64,000 bases of DNA from Struthio camelus. Taxonomy: Eukaryota > Chordata > Aves > Struthioniformes > Struthionidae. Below, piece by piece: positions 12,591 through 26,060 of the stretch. Every line of letters starts with the position of its first letter. The first letter of the stretch is position 1. The notes beneath the pieces were generated by a model, which ran no database searches, was not told where the DNA came from, and worked only from the letters and a program-made list of their open reading frames with translations. The DNA lies in NCBI RefSeq assembly GCF_040807025.1, contig NC_090943.1, positions 121,781,900-121,845,899 of the forward strand, written 5' to 3'. The translations under genes and the position numbers were made by a program.

Positions 12591-14357
12591 ACTTGTGTCA
12601 CTATAAGCTAAGAAAAGAAAAAAACGTAGTTCTTATTGTTTAGGTAGAAAACATGTCATTTTAGTAAGTAAAAATAAAGTGGCCCATAATGAATATGATG
12701 TCAAGTATAAATGGCAAATCAGAGCTGACAACTGAATGTCTGAAAATCTGATGTTGCAATTTTCTTTTTCTTTACGACCTTTGAAGAAATCTTTGGGGGC
12801 TGGCAACATCTGAAAGTGCTTAGGTGAAAGTGGCATGAAAAGGTGTGATCAAAGCCATTTTCATAGCAGACATAAAAATCATGGCATATCTGATTTAAAA
12901 CAGGGTAAGCAAAACCTAACCTGCCTGCTGGAGAAGATTCCATTGAAACTAGTTTTAGCTATCATGAGGCTCAAGCAGCATGCTTGGGATGCTGGAGATT
13001 TGGATCTAAAGCGAACCCTCACCAACAGGCATTTAAATACGCTAGAGACTCCGAGTCTTGTAACGTTATGATGTTATATATATGAAGAAAACTCACTTTA
13101 AATTATGCAGTCTGATGTTAGGATGAAGTTAAATTGCATACAAAATAATAATTTTCATTATCAGTTAAAAAATCACCCCACATTTTAAAAAGATGTTCAC
13201 AGGCATCTAGCAATGTAGGTTAAAGGAAAAAGAAAAAAAAAAACTTTTTAGCAAGGTACAAAATAATGTGTTTAGCTCCAGGCATTCTTTAAACTGCCTC
13301 TTTTCTAGGAAGGGAACACAGATGTGTGAGATTCCTGATTTAGTTCCAAGCCAATACTCTTAATTAACTTCAAATTGCTTAAATATATAACATCTCAGGG
13401 AGGGAAGTAGGGTTCGGAGCGGTGTATTGTGCTGCATGCAGATGTCTCCTGCTACCAGCCACTGCGTTTCCATGAGGGACCTCCAGCACCTCCAACTGCT
13501 CCGATGGGCCACGGGACAGACCAGTCTGGCAAATTACTTCAGTGTGTGCATTCCTGAGATGCGGAAATAAGACCTGAAGGATGTTTCTAATTGGGAGGGG
13601 GGACTGAGAGAGGAAATATGGAAAATGGTTAAAGCTAGAAGAGCACATTTGGCCATTGCCTCAGGGGATCCTGGGAACGCCTGGGTAAAGGAAACTGGTA
13701 CTGAGGAAAGCCATGGGGGGGTCTGGGAGATGGAGACTGGGGACTAACCTGGAGGAAAAGAGGATAAATAGTAGACACGGATAAAGCAGTGGAGAGTGGG
13801 TTTAGCTAGGTCAAGGGATGGGTTCTAGTGGTAGAGAAAGGTAAACAGGGAACGAAAAAATATTTTCAGCAGGCTTAAATTCATGATATATGGTCTGTTC
13901 CACCATTGGAAAAGATTTAATAGTCTACAAATCCAAAGAGAGTTGAAAATGGCTACCTACGGCTAGGGATGCCTACCTCAGCCCACAGTGTGCAGGGGAA
14001 ATACAGTCATTTATGCAGATTGTGCAGCATATCAACCTGATGGACAGGAGCACCACAAACAGGTCCAGGGGAAATTAATAATTCTGTCTTTGGTGGAGGG
14101 TTTGAACAGTGTGCAGCAAACAGGGCCTAGAGCTGCAAACTGAACACTGAGGGTAATGTAAAATATCAAGCTGCTGCTCATTAAACGGTCAATGTCCTCC
14201 CTACACACCAGTGGAGGTCGTGGTCTTCAGGAAAACGGGGAGCATGATCACGTAACTGAGAGATCTTTATGCTATGCACAGGCAACTGCAAAGGAATCGT
14301 CTCAGTTATCGACTTTGCAACTTTAATATTATTCTTTTTGCAGTTCATACATTTGTA

Positions 14358-14380
14358 TACACACACACACACACACACAC
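14358..14380 (+). repeat. (CA)n dinucleotide repeat
   Basis: An uninterrupted AC run of about 11 units between ATTTGTAT and TTTTTGTAGC. Confidence 0.95.
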
Positions 14381-17351
14381 TTTTTGTAGCTGATTTTTCT
14401 ACTGTATTGTATTGCTTCAATGCTACTGTAATTTCAACAACTTTGGGAGAGTTGCTCTGAGCTAAAAGTACTGTAAATGAGTGGATAATCAAGCCTGCAG
14501 TTTCCCCTCTCAGTTTCTGGGCTACATGCAAGCTAGTGTCCCGAAGATATATAAACACTGAGTGCCACACTGTGAGGAGATCCCCGAGCAAGCAGCTATA
14601 GTGCAAGCTCTGGATGGCTGTGTCACTGTGGTAGGAGGCTATTAATTAGTCCTGAGTTAATTAGCCCTTGCGAGAGGCGGTGCTAACCTGGTTGTATTCC
14701 TCTGGGGACCCTGTATAGTATCTCTGCATGGGATTGGGCTGTGTCATACCTTGAGGATGTCCCATCCGCTTTTGAGCCCCAGTGTAACACTGATAGGTCA
14801 TTGGATTTTTGGTGGGAAGGACAATCTATGTTGCTCATTAGTGACTTCTTTCATTTGTTGAGAAGCAGCAAGAAAGATCATGGAGGGAGAGGAAAAGGCT
14901 ATGGCCGAGGTCTGTAAAGTCAGCCTGAGCGGCAGAGAGAAGGTGAACAGGGAGCGGTTTATTTTCTACAGTGGGATTAAATGAAGCAGTCAGGCTCAAA
15001 ACAAACAAAAGGCAGTATTTCTTCATGCAATGTGTAGTTGGGAAATGAAATTCATGGCGGTGGGATTTTATGCATGTTGGAAGTTTATACAGATCCAAAA
15101 GTTAATGTGATAGATCAAGAAAGAAAAAGCTGCCACCTAAAATGGTCAAAAACAAGACTCATTTTTGGCTAAGGAAACCCTGGGGCGCCATTCACTCCGG
15201 ATCAAAAACTATTCCAAAGAAAAGTTGCTATACCATTGCCTCAGTCTTACACTTTTTCCTAGCCACATTCTGCTAGCCAGTGGTGCTGCCAGGCCACAGG
15301 GTGAGATGAATCTTTGGTCTGTCCCAGGACGGTTTTTCCCACGTGCATCCATGTCGTATTTGTAGCAAATCTCTCTCTTCCCCAAATTCAAAGGAGGCTC
15401 TTGGGGTTTCCTTAAATAAAGTGCCTCCACTGGAAGTGTCCAGCTAGCAGACACGTCCTTGGAAGAGACAGAATCAGCAAGACCAGGACAACAGAAAAAT
15501 AATAATGCAACATCATGTGACTTTGTGTGCAGGGGTTGACCTATACTGCCAGAGAAAAGCATGCCACCAACTCACGGCTTACACTGGGAACAATGAATAA
15601 TATTACCCAAAAGGGGCATCGAAAGAATGCGTTTCTCAAATAAATGTGTAGAATGGCTCAGATCAAATTAGGTAACAGTAGAAACACCGTCTCAATACCA
15701 AGACACTGGATATTTCATGCAGAGAAAAATGAGAAACAGTTCAGGCATATATTGTCACAGACAGATTAGCACAAGTATTTTTTATCTTGAACAAAAGCTC
15801 TTGCTTAGTAACATCAAACGTTACAGAAGCATCAAGTAGCATCTAAAAGGAAATGAAACCTTGGATAGAGTAAACAAGCGAAGAAAGCGGTGTCATGGTG
15901 CTGTATATACTGAGCAAACTGATTGATATTTGTCAAGCTTCCGAAGTTGCGCTCCATCCCTACGTTCGAGGCAAGCAAATAAGAACAGGAAATTCAGGAG
16001 AGGATGATAATTAGCCCTCAGAAAAGGCTTGAAGGTTTTCAGATTGGCTCCTGCATTTCTAAGCCTGGCAGGAGTCAGACCAGAGAAACTGAGTGTATTA
16101 AATAAATACGGGTAATCTAACAACGTCATTGATATGTTCAAGCACTCCTTTGAACAACCAAGTGAGCCAGGAATCTAATGAACAAATAGTTGAACATAAC
16201 CTCTGCCTAGCCCTTTAATCTTCTCCCTCTGTTCCCCTTGAAAATGTACGAAGGGAAACACTAGACGACAACAGACTGAAAAAGCCTGACCAGAGAACTA
16301 CTGGCAGACAGCTAGGCATGGGTGTTTCTTTTGTTTGCAAATTTTAGCAATTAAGAAAGTGTTGAAAGATTCTGAAAACATGTTATCATTGAGAGAAGAG
16401 ACACTCTTAGGATTTAAAAGTCAGATGAGCTGTAAATAGGGTAAAAGACTGACAGTTGATAGTAAGTCAAAAGTTCAATTCATACTTCTCCCCTCCAAAA
16501 CATGATACAATATAAACATGAACTGTCAAATCTGAAAATAGGCTGTCATACCTCTCCTGATGATCTCTACGCCACAGCCTGTGACTACTTCAGCAACACA
16601 TACCACAATAACAAGGGGTTGTTGATGGGAGCTCTAAAACCCCATCTGAGCCTCCATTTGTGGTAAAAGAAATAGAGTTTCTGAAAGAGATGCTACTGTA
16701 CAGTGAACGGAGAATGCCTGAAAGATTCTGGAGATAGCGTGGTGGATAATTTTTAATAAGAGAAGGAGAGCAGAAGTCAAAAAAATCAAATATTGATTAG
16801 GAAAAACTGTGAATAAGGTTGAAAGATTTACAAATAGCACATCAAAAGCTATCATCTAATCAAACATACGACCTTTCATTTCATGTCAGAAAATTAATTG
16901 CATTGAATTAAGACAAAGGAATAAAGGTGTTTGGAAATAAAATATGTCAAAGGAGGAATGCATCAACATGAATCTTAAATTCATCAAGAATGCTGACCTA
17001 GCCACCAAATCAAATGCAGGTTCACAAATGTAATTAAGAAAATCAAAATTGTCCTGTGTCAGTCATTAAACAATTAAAGCAAAGGGAATAACGAGATGGA
17101 AAGAAAGATGGTAGTCAAGAAAATAAGAAACCTCTAATCACTGTTTTCTACAAAAAAAGTGTGAATGACCCAAAAATGGGCATTTCCATGTATTTAAAAT
17201 AGTATAGTATGTCTTTCAGGTTCTAGATCCCACAGATTTCTATCTTTGTTGCACAGATAGCTCTGTTTCCACTTACTCTCTGCCCATTATTTGAGCAGAA
17301 GGACATAATTCACCTTGTCAAGGTGTTACTATATAAAAATATATGTGTGTG

Positions 17352-17352
<1 letters not shown>

Positions 17353-17394
<42 letters not shown>
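17353..17394 (+). repeat. (CA)n dinucleotide repeat with flanking TA/TG-rich tract
   Basis: About 20 CA units, preceded by ATATATGTGTGTGCAT and followed by alternating purine-pyrimidine sequence to about 17452 (CATATATGCATATGCACGCA). The whole 17337-17452 stretch is nearly continuous alternating purine-pyrimidine. Confidence 0.95.
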
Positions 17395-17396
<2 letters not shown>

Positions 17397-18299
17397 ACAA
17401 CATATATGCATATGCACGCACACTCACACATATATAAATATATACATACATGTTTGCCTACATATTTTGATCTTGCCAAAGTGCCTACGCTGACACGGTG
17501 GCATAATTGTGTTACTGAACTTTCAGCCACTTTAATACAGTCTATTTTTTTCTGTCTAAGCAAGCATAGAATTGGTTGCATAAACAAGGATGAGCGTTGT
17601 ATGAGATCAAGCTTCTAGGAGGGACATAAAAATTAAACAAAAATCCCAGCAACAAAGAGATCATTAGATTAAAGGACATCTGCTAGTCCAGAGCTGACCT
17701 GTTAGATGCAGTCAACACAGTAGCTTGTGTGAAGATGGCCACAGGATTTGTAACATTGAGCATCTTGGAAGTGCTTTACATTTTACATCTCAAAACAAAC
17801 GCCTGCCATTGCTCCCTGTGCTCCATGCAAAGGCATTGGTTTGGTAGCATGCCCAGTGGAAACCCATGCTCCTGGTAAAGTCTACAGTACCATTTCTGTA
17901 ACAGATTCTTCTCTAATATGTCAGCAGTTCTGATCTGTTCAGATCTGGACATCCAGTAAGATCATCCCCAAGCCAGTACTACGCCTATCAGCATTTGGTC
18001 ACATGGGGCAGCAGAAACAGCCATGAACGAGCTTTGCTTAGCACTGTCCCACACAAGGTCATTGTGAAAAATACACACCTGGAAAATAACTAATGAAAAA
18101 AGTATCACAAAATGCACCATCTTTTGTCTATCTAGAATCTAATGTGTCTTCAGAAGAGAAATAATGGCACACATCTTATTCTTGAAGATTTTATGCCAGA
18201 ATATAATTAAGGATCAGAGTATTACTAGTACAGATGTTTGCTTACTACAAAAGGTAGCTATTTTGTACTCAAAAATAAATAAAGATTGAAATGTCTCAA

Positions 18300-18500
18300 T
18301 GTATTTCATTTTACCCTTTACTAAACTGCATTTGTGTGCTTAACATTAACCTTCCCATTCAAATGTCATTAGTGGCTAATTAAGATGTTGATATGCAGAT
18401 TGTATATCTTGCAGTAGAGCTGATTTGCCGGCACTCGCTAGGTGTTTATCAAACTCCAGCACACGTATTGGTTTAACATAAGCATGGCACATTTAATTTA
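18300..18500. promoter_or_regulatory. Candidate conserved non-coding element
   Basis: This is a repeat-free block with packed homeodomain- and POU-like words (GGCTAATTAAGATG, GATATGCAGAT, AACATTAACC), about 4 kb beyond the ZNF521 3' end. Composition and motif density resemble developmental enhancers. Conservation cannot be seen from one sequence. Confidence 0.25.
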
Positions 18501-21500
18501 CTGAACACTGTCCCAGTTCACCACTTTTTTTTCCTAATACATAATGAGCAAAAGAAGTAAAAAAAGACGGCAAGTTGTTAGGAATCATCTCAAAAAGGAA
18601 GAATAGCGCAATGAGTGATGTAGGAACTGGATGCAGTTTTTGCTTCTAATTTAGTAAATCTTATTTAGAAACTTATAAAAAGATCCTAGCATACTAATAA
18701 CAAATGAACAAGTTCTTTTAATTTGTCTACAACTTACATTGTCCCGCTAGTCAGAAATAGAGTGCTCTTCAGTATTACAACTTTGTTTCAAGCAACTTCC
18801 TTGCTACTAACAAGAAGAGTTTAAATCAAAGAAAAGCAGTGATGATTCTACTAGTGCAAAAGCAGTTCTGCAACACAGGATATATTTTCACAGGACTTTT
18901 AAATATAATTTATGAATACTTGCTTGCAACATAATTGTCTTTTCTGCTGACATTTTCAAAGCAACACTGTGATTTGTTGGGTCTCCTGAGAGTCCGAGTA
19001 CAAAACTGATAATTATATTAAATATACATAGACAATAAAGACTGTGTTTACATAACTATGCCCATAAATATCTGATTGAACAGTCATTGTTCTCAAACCC
19101 CTTTTAAGCAGCTCTCAGAGGGATCCAATTCTAATGACATGATGGTTTAAAAGATGTTGCTCAGTCTTGTTCCATATTTAATTAACTTTCCTTTTTTAAA
19201 CTTGTGATGGTGGAGACAATAACAAATAGCTCTCAAAAGAAAGAGAGCTTTGAAACATGAGTGAGACCTTGTCAGGCTTTTGTGTGCCACACACAGAAGA
19301 AGATCCTCGCACAAGAGTTGGTGGCCAGGGACATCCCAGCTCCTGAGGGAGTGCATTACTATAGTATTCACAGTTCACTACTACTACTAACAACAGCAAT
19401 ACAATGATAATAATTACAGAAATCTTCTGCATACAAATACAGAAGGCAATACGAAGAAGGAAAAAGGAGTATTAAATCGAATTGGTTAAAAAAAAAAAAA
19501 AAAAGACCTAAACTTGTTTACTTTTGCACTGCTACAAAGCCAGTGAAGCAAATACTTTAAAGATAATAGCACATTGCCCACTAAGATGTAAAGACCTTGT
19601 GAACAGTAATTGAGCATCAGTGTGTGATTGAACACATTAGACTGGAATCCAGGTAACATTTCTGAATTTATGGACGGCCGTATTCTAAAGAGTCCTTTAC
19701 GCTGCCTCATCTTAGACACAGCAGTAACAGCAGCACAATATTCTGTTTTCACACTGCACTATTTTTAATTGTCACCCATTATAATTCATTTACTTTTATG
19801 TGTCCTGGTTGTCACAATATTAACAGTTGTAAGTCTTTCTCTTTGCAGGCTGCGAGAATCTGTTGTGACATCTCAATAAAGCAGGATTCAATCAAGGTGT
19901 GAATGAATTGTTAATCTTGTTATAAATAGAAGGTGCCATATGCTGGTATGGAAGAGACGTCTCCCTTTTTCTTTTTTTGAGGACAGTGGTAATGAAACAA
20001 AGTGAGTGGTCATGCCAGAATTATTAATAATAGCCCCATCACTGAGACACGGAGAGGATTCCCGTTTTCCTCCTGCTGTCTAGAAGGAGGTGGTAACTTT
20101 TAATTTGTTTTAGGCAGAACTTTTGCACAGTTCTTCTGCGGGTTTTTGGACTAAGGGTAAAAGAGCAACTCTCAAATAAGGAAAAGCAATGAGAACACTG
20201 TAGCAGGAGTGAATCAAAGAAGTTGTGATAAGCTCCACGTGAACTGAAGCACCTAAAATGGATTGGAGAGCCAAGCTTAGGCAACTGGTTATCAAAATGT
20301 AAATGCTAGCAAAAACTCTTATTTTGGGGTGTTGAGTATCATAAAGGCCAAATGTCCATTATTTATTCCCAGATCATCTTTTGTTCTGCTTAAGAATCAG
20401 TGCATTTCCTCATAAATCCTGTGCTCAAATAATCTGGATAGACTGCTTCACTTCGGCAGCTTAAGTTCCAGATTTATATCTGCTTTAGGTCTGTCAGTTT
20501 TCCTAAATACAGATCTAGCAAACAAGCAGAAGGACAAATCATTTTATTAAACTACCGCTTACAGTAAAACTCATGTCCACTGGAAATCTTGGGAGTAAAG
20601 CCAGCCTCAGAGGTAAAAGGATACCTTGCCCATCAATCTAGCCACACAGTCTTTTGAATAGATTTATTCTTTCATATTACGGTCAGGGTATTAAGAAGGG
20701 CTGTTTTAGCTTTTGCTGACCCAGGACAGTGGAAGGCATGCCATAGCTGAAATGCATACATGACCATGCACACAGAGCTGTGCCTATTCCTCAATAAGCA
20801 AGATGATCTGCTTCTCTTGTTGGCTTTTCTAAATGTTGTGATAATTCCCCAAGGAACACTCAATTCTCATTGGGAAGTTTAGATGTCTTCCATAATCTAT
20901 TTAAACAGCTATTTAGGTATCACTGAGAAACCTGTTACTTTCGAAAAGGTAAGAGGATTCCAGCACTTGATACCGGCAAGCAGCTCTTAGGAGCCATCTG
21001 GGGCCGACTGTGGCCACAAGACCCTTCTACTCCCCAGCACTAAACTGAAGGGATAATTGATGCATAAAGCCTTCATCGCATTTGATGCTGCTCTGTTTAC
21101 TGTTACTTTATTTACATATCTAGAAATTCAACATCTTTGCATGTTTTGCAAGCTGTCATGACATGAGACGCTAGTAATATGCTATGTTTTGCTTGCTAAC
21201 ATATTTTTGACATATTTTAGCTTTTGATTATAAGATTGCATCTTTCCCAGCTACCATCTGTCTCAACTCAGTGGCACTCTGGCATTTACAAAAACAGTAG
21301 GGTGTAATATTTCTCATATACTGGAACTCTACTAGAAACATGCTATTTTCAGTCTTAACCAATATGTCACACTTTCACACATGAAGGCTGAAACGTCTTA
21401 TATCCTTTAAGGTATCTGTCAAAAATAAAGAACATATCATCACATTCAATTTGTCTGAGATGAGTAATATATTAATGAGAATAAGAATAGGAACAGTTTC

Positions 21501-22431
21501 TGACTTATAAATAGAACTGGCATTTTACAAGCCTTGTGTACTTGTGCCTGTATTTATCCTTTTGTCAGCATAAATGAGATTTTTCATACAAAACCCAGGA
21601 ATTTTTTTTTGTACTTGGCAAAATATGCACTGCACTATATTCTCAAAGCTGAGTTTTATACATGACACATTCTTTTCTTGAAATACCTAGTAACCAGAGA
21701 CTTCCAGACTTTACTTCTTTGGTCTCCATCCTCCATCTGTGGAGAGTCAAAATGTGACATTCAGCAAACTGGAAACCACACTTTATATCTACCCTGACAG
21801 CAATAGGCAAGCAGCTCCAGCCATTTGGACTGTTGCAATGTGCAGCTCTTTAACTGCAGTATTTCAGCAACACTGGTTTCCACGGGACGAATCCAGCAAT
21901 TCAAGCAATAGGATACCACACTAAAATAGCTGAGAATGTTTTTGGTCGTCTTCCGTAGGTGAGCTGGAGTGGTGGGGGCTACTGGTGGGCAAGGATGGTG
22001 CTGTGGCCCCTGCGGTGGCTCCCGGTTCTCAGTGCTAGACCTAACTCACTGAACAATATTCTGCTGAAATAAACCAGTAATTATACACAGAAGATACGTG
22101 ATGACTTGTCTGGCAACCAACACACCGAGCATACAGGTATGAAATTACTGAGATTGCCACATAAAAAACCAAACCAACCAAACAAGTAAATAGAAATAGG
22201 GATTTGCCCTCAAGTGCAAATCACTTTGCTGTTTTTACTGTTACGTCTAGTTAAACGCCCAGCTCAGCGAAAAGGGACCTGCTCCTATTCAGCATGTGCA
22301 TAGCTGCTGATGCTATGGGATTCCAGATCCTGGCGGTACTTTATGTACTACAGGAGCAATAACAGCAATAATGTCACCTCCAAAGGAAAAAGACAAGACA
22401 CAAGCACGCTCACACGTAATGGTAAACTGAA

Positions 22432-22437
22432 TTTATT
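22432..22437 (-). terminator. ZNF521: Polyadenylation signal AATAAA of ZNF521
   Basis: The plus strand reads TTTATT here, which is AATAAA on the minus strand, about 780 bases after the stop codon. The minus strand just downstream (about 22385-22418) is rich in GT and T (GTGTGAGCGTGCTTGTGTC, then TTGTCTTTTTCC), as expected for the downstream processing element. Cleavage is likely near 22405-22420. Confidence 0.75.
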
Positions 22438-23024
22438 TCCTTTTGGAAAACAATTCCAGTAATCTCCAGGTTCAGACCGCAGAGTAAACATTAATAACAG
22501 TAACATACAGGTTAGTTCAACTGATTCAAGAATTTGGCTGTGTGAAATCATTAAGGAAAGTCTTGAACACTCAAAGCTTCAAATGGTATCCAGAAAAAAA
22601 AATTTCTTTGACAATCTACATAACAACTATTGCATATATGGTAATGCTATCTGTCATATCGCAAGGCTTACAAATATATATACGGGCCTTATTCAACTGT
22701 GGGTTCCTGCTCTGTGAGAAAGAGTCTTTTCATATTTTTTGCAAGAATCTTCAGCAATAAAAAATAGTCTTGAATTCATCCGTTTGTATACCAAAAGAGA
22801 GATTTCTAGACTGAACTTTAAACGAAATGAAAGCCAAACAGAGCTGTAATGGAACATAGCTATTATCTTCTCTCTCCTGCTTGAAAATGACACATTTTCT
22901 TAAGCTGTTTTTTTCCCCTCACACAGTATTATTATTATTTTTATCTTTCTTGAATAGGGCCCAAGTCCACTTGTCTTTATAAGACCATTTTAGTATCAGA
23001 CAACATAATACATGTGCAACACTT

Positions 23025-23032
23025 TATATACA
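23025..23032 (-). promoter_or_regulatory. Pumilio response element in ZNF521 3' UTR
   Basis: The minus strand reads TGTATATA, an exact match to the PUM1/PUM2 consensus UGUANAUA, inside the 3' UTR about 190 bases after the stop. A weaker TGTATATT lies closer to the stop, near 23124-23131. Use in vivo is inference. Confidence 0.5.
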
Positions 23033-23217
23033 GGAAGTCTATCCGGTGCTCAAAAGTTCAAACACATGAACATCCAACAGTTTCGATAATACAAGTTTTA
23101 TGGTACAATACAATGTTTCTGAATAATATACATTAACAACGAAAGTTTCGTGCAAAGAGTAAAACGTGTTCCCTTTTTGTGCCACATAACAACCCTCTGG
23201 AAGAGACGGGCCTTGCA

Positions 23218-23247
23218 CTAACTGCTGTGCTGGGTCATTGTATGATT
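23218..23247 (-). CDS. ZNF521: ZNF521 last exon, 9-codon coding tail with stop
   Basis: After a pyrimidine-rich minus-strand acceptor (TTTTATTTTTCTTACAG) the frame reads NHTMTQHSS and stops at TAG (23218-23220). Joined in phase 0 to the penultimate exon it gives ...[17 protein letters not shown]. This completes a C-X2-C-X12-H-X4-H finger in which both histidine ligands come from this exon. The ending matches the ZNF521 C terminus I remember; ZNF423 ends in a related but different sequence. It is far too short for an ORF scan and was found by searching for the missing histidine half. The intron to the previous exon is 27,264 bp. Confidence 0.93.
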   Translation of the reverse strand, partial: NHTMTQHSS

Positions 23248-25879
23248 CTGTAAGAAAAATAAAAGAAACAGCTTAGTCACCGGATAGGCATTTCTGCGTG
23301 AAAGAAAGATGCACAAACAATTCTACCAACATCATGCAACATAATGCATTGGAAAGAAAACACGTTTGACCCCTCCCTGTCTCAAAGCAGCCAGCAGCAG
23401 TTTTGTTATCAGACAAAAGTGTTTTTCCCAGCTGTTTCACGTGGCTACTCTTTCCATAAATCACAAGGCAACACAACGTCTCTAGGAAGGTTTGAGCAGA
23501 CCTGAACTAAGGCAAAACACATACTTGTTCAGTGCTTTTGGTGGCCACTTACATACCGCATATGATTTATATAGTATGCAAATGAGGAGTGCATTTATTT
23601 CTCATAAAAGACATTGCTGCCTATAAAACTCAAATATGCTAATTGGACTCCGCTTCCTAGACTGTGGCATCACTTCAAATGGTTTATTACATTAAAACCT
23701 ATTTCCCCCTAAACAGGAGCACAAGTATATTGTGGTAAGAGCCATTCTGCGGCCAGCACAGTACTCAAAGACTGATGAGAAAATAGGAGGGGCTGCCACA
23801 GCCCTTCTTTTAGTCACCAAAAACCACAGATCGTTTTCCTCAAGAGAGCGTACTGCCTTACTCAAGGTGACACAGCACAGACTTTGGGAGCCTGAAATTC
23901 TCCTTTCCCACACAATGAATAAACATCATATCCAGCAGCAAACAAGTTTCATCCTCTCTCATACCACTGCCCTAATGGAGTCAATCACTTTTAAGGATGA
24001 GAGATGCTGTTTCAACACCTGCATTGGCTCAGATCCTTCACAAGCATCAAGCCAAGAGCAATGAACCAATCCAGCGCATGTTAAATTTTCTGCAAGGTAA
24101 ACCAGTTCCACAGAAAACAGGGAAGAGTCTGTGAATGCTAGTTTACAGACAAGGGGATAGCTACTGATTAATGATGAATTTTGACTCTAGTGATCCGGGC
24201 CAGATTTGAGCCAGTGACCCAGAGGGGAAGGGGTGCTGTATCTCACAATTTGCTCCCAGCATCTGCAGTCCCCTTCCCCTGCTTTATTAGGTTAATCTGC
24301 CTTCAAACTCCTTTGGACTAGCGCACTTCAGGATGAACCTGTTCCCAGAAGGCAGCCATCATTTTCAATGAAGTAAACATCTACTGAACCGTACCCTCCA
24401 GAGCTACCCCATGAAAAGACACATGAAAACAGCCTTGGCAAAACAAATGTGAAATACAGCATGATTGCAGACCCGTCTAACAGTTCTTCCTCCCTTTTTC
24501 TTTCCCTAAACTATGCACGCACACAAACAATAGTTCATGGGACATTTGGCAAGGAAAGGATCTTACAGTAAGACTCAAGAATTTTTAATGTAGTGCCATT
24601 CTCAAGATTAGAGGAAAATGATCCAGTGACACTTGAAGATGCAATTTCCAGATGTGAATATAAAATGATTTAATGCTGATGGCAGGAACTCCAGACTGTC
24701 CAAGGCCAGAGAGTGTTAAAAAAATACATTCTACCACTTGATTTCATCTAGCTTCTTATCCTTCTCATAAAAGCATTTCAAAATGCTGTAAAGCAGTAAC
24801 AATACACTGCAGACTAAAATGTTGGCTGGTCACAGGTAATGGGCTCTGACTTTAAACCACAAAAGCAAGGAAATTAAGAGTTAAGCCTGACAGTCAGCCC
24901 TGTTGTCATCCTGTTGTGCCCATTTATTGCAGCACTTATGGCATAACACCACAGGCTTACTGGAGACCTGGCAGTACCTAGAAACAACAGGACAAGTTAA
25001 ATATGGGGTGTCAGCCTGAATTCTGATTTTAAATTCGCTTCTGAGTGGTTAAAGTTATTTACCTGTTGTTAGACTGCAGAGAGATATTTGGGGGAAGCCT
25101 TTTGTTTTATATGTGCTGAGGGAGAGCGTGTACCAGTTATTCCTATTTTTTATTCCTTCTGACTAACTGAAAAATGCATAATCCGTTTGGGTCTGGATGA
25201 ACAACAGCACGTGAAACAGTCAGAAGGTGTTTTAGGAATGCAGCCGTAACTGTGGCTGCAGTGAGATTTTTGATTTAAAAATAAAGGGTCCAAACGTGGG
25301 GGAGACAAAATAAAGCGTGCAACAAGGACTGACTTGCCCTTGCTCTCAGTGTCCCTGACTCCCATGCCCTGGTGCAAAATGAGATTCTCTAGAGGTAATG
25401 CAGAGGCAACAGAAGAAAACAAGAGTTGCCAGGGACAAGGCAGGATACAAATATTAGGAAATGCTTTGAGCAGCCTAGGCTTAAACAGGCAACTGTACTT
25501 ACTGTAAACAGGCAAAAGACAACACAGGTGCCAAAGTAATTAATGTTCCCCAAAAGTGAGAGATTAGGGAAAAATATCTACTTGGCTAACTGTCAAAAAA
25601 AAAAAAAACCCAAGTGGAAGCACCTCAGAAGAGTAACACTGACAGGATGAGCAGGTGAGGGATGCAAGGGGAGAGATAAGAAGAGGAGGACAATTCTGTA
25701 ATCCCCCAGAGAGCCATATTCCACTCCACCAAAAGCCATCTACTGGAGACCCCACGTCTAAGGGACTGAAAATTGCAAACATTAATCCCCGTTACGAACT
25801 GTTGTTGTTTTTATGAGGGGTGCTGCGTTTAAAAACTTAGGGCAAGGTTCTCCTCTGTTACGCACACAGCAGATCTTGA

Positions 25880-26060
25880 CTCGGCTCCGCTCTCCTCCTC
25901 AGGTGCGGCGAGCTCCCCGCCTCCCTGGCAGCGGCAGCTCCCGCAGGTGGGGAAAGCACAATTCGGCGCTGCCGCCGGCAGGGCCACGGCAGCGCGGCGC
26001 GCCCGAGGAGAGCGCTGCATTACAGTCCAGAGCCCCCGGGCGGTGCTGAGAGCTGACCGC
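25880..26060. promoter_or_regulatory. Small intronic CpG-dense island
   Basis: By eye I count about 22 CpG dinucleotides in roughly 200 bases centred here (for example AGCGCGGCGCGCCCGAGGAG near 25991), against very few per kilobase elsewhere in the window. GC content is clearly above the flanks. It lies about 2.6 kb inside the 3' end of the last ZNF521 intron. A plausible plus-strand splice donor (AAAG then GTACAGAG) follows at 26073. It could be a promoter for an antisense or intronic non-coding RNA, an orphan CpG island, or a retained GC-rich remnant. No coding signal was recognised. Confidence 0.55.

Larger units (their letters stand above)
1..22409. other. Intergenic region 3' of ZNF521
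   Basis: This is everything beyond the ZNF521 cleavage site. No open frame shows a recognisable domain, and none has convincing splice-bounded structure. It contains three CR1 fragments, a MITE-like fragment, a CTG repeat, two CA repeats, a long poly(A) and AT-rich blocks. From memory, ZNF521 is flanked downstream by a large gene desert in amniotes, which agrees. Blocks 1641-6511, 7561-11513 and 12591-22409 hold nothing else I can name. Confidence 0.8.
22410..23217 (-). other. ZNF521: ZNF521 3' untranslated region (approximate end)
   Basis: This is the sequence between the TAG stop and the inferred cleavage site, about 0.8 kb, AT-rich and without a long open frame on the minus strand. It contains a Pumilio-type element, a TTTGCAC heptamer (plus-strand complement at 23150-23156) that would pair with the miR-19 seed, and an AATAATAATAAT-like run near 22928. 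The 3' boundary is inferred from the polyadenylation signal and could be off by about 20 bases. No earlier canonical AATAAA was noticed between the stop and that signal. Confidence 0.75.

Noticed and set aside
14181..14606. 141-codon minus-strand open frame
   Set aside because: It runs through the (CA)n repeat (VCVCVCV) and shows no domain or splice-bounded structure; a chance frame kept open by the repeat.
23732..24064. 110-codon plus-strand frame near the last exon as an antisense gene
   Set aside because: No domain or promoter signal; composition is like the surrounding intron.
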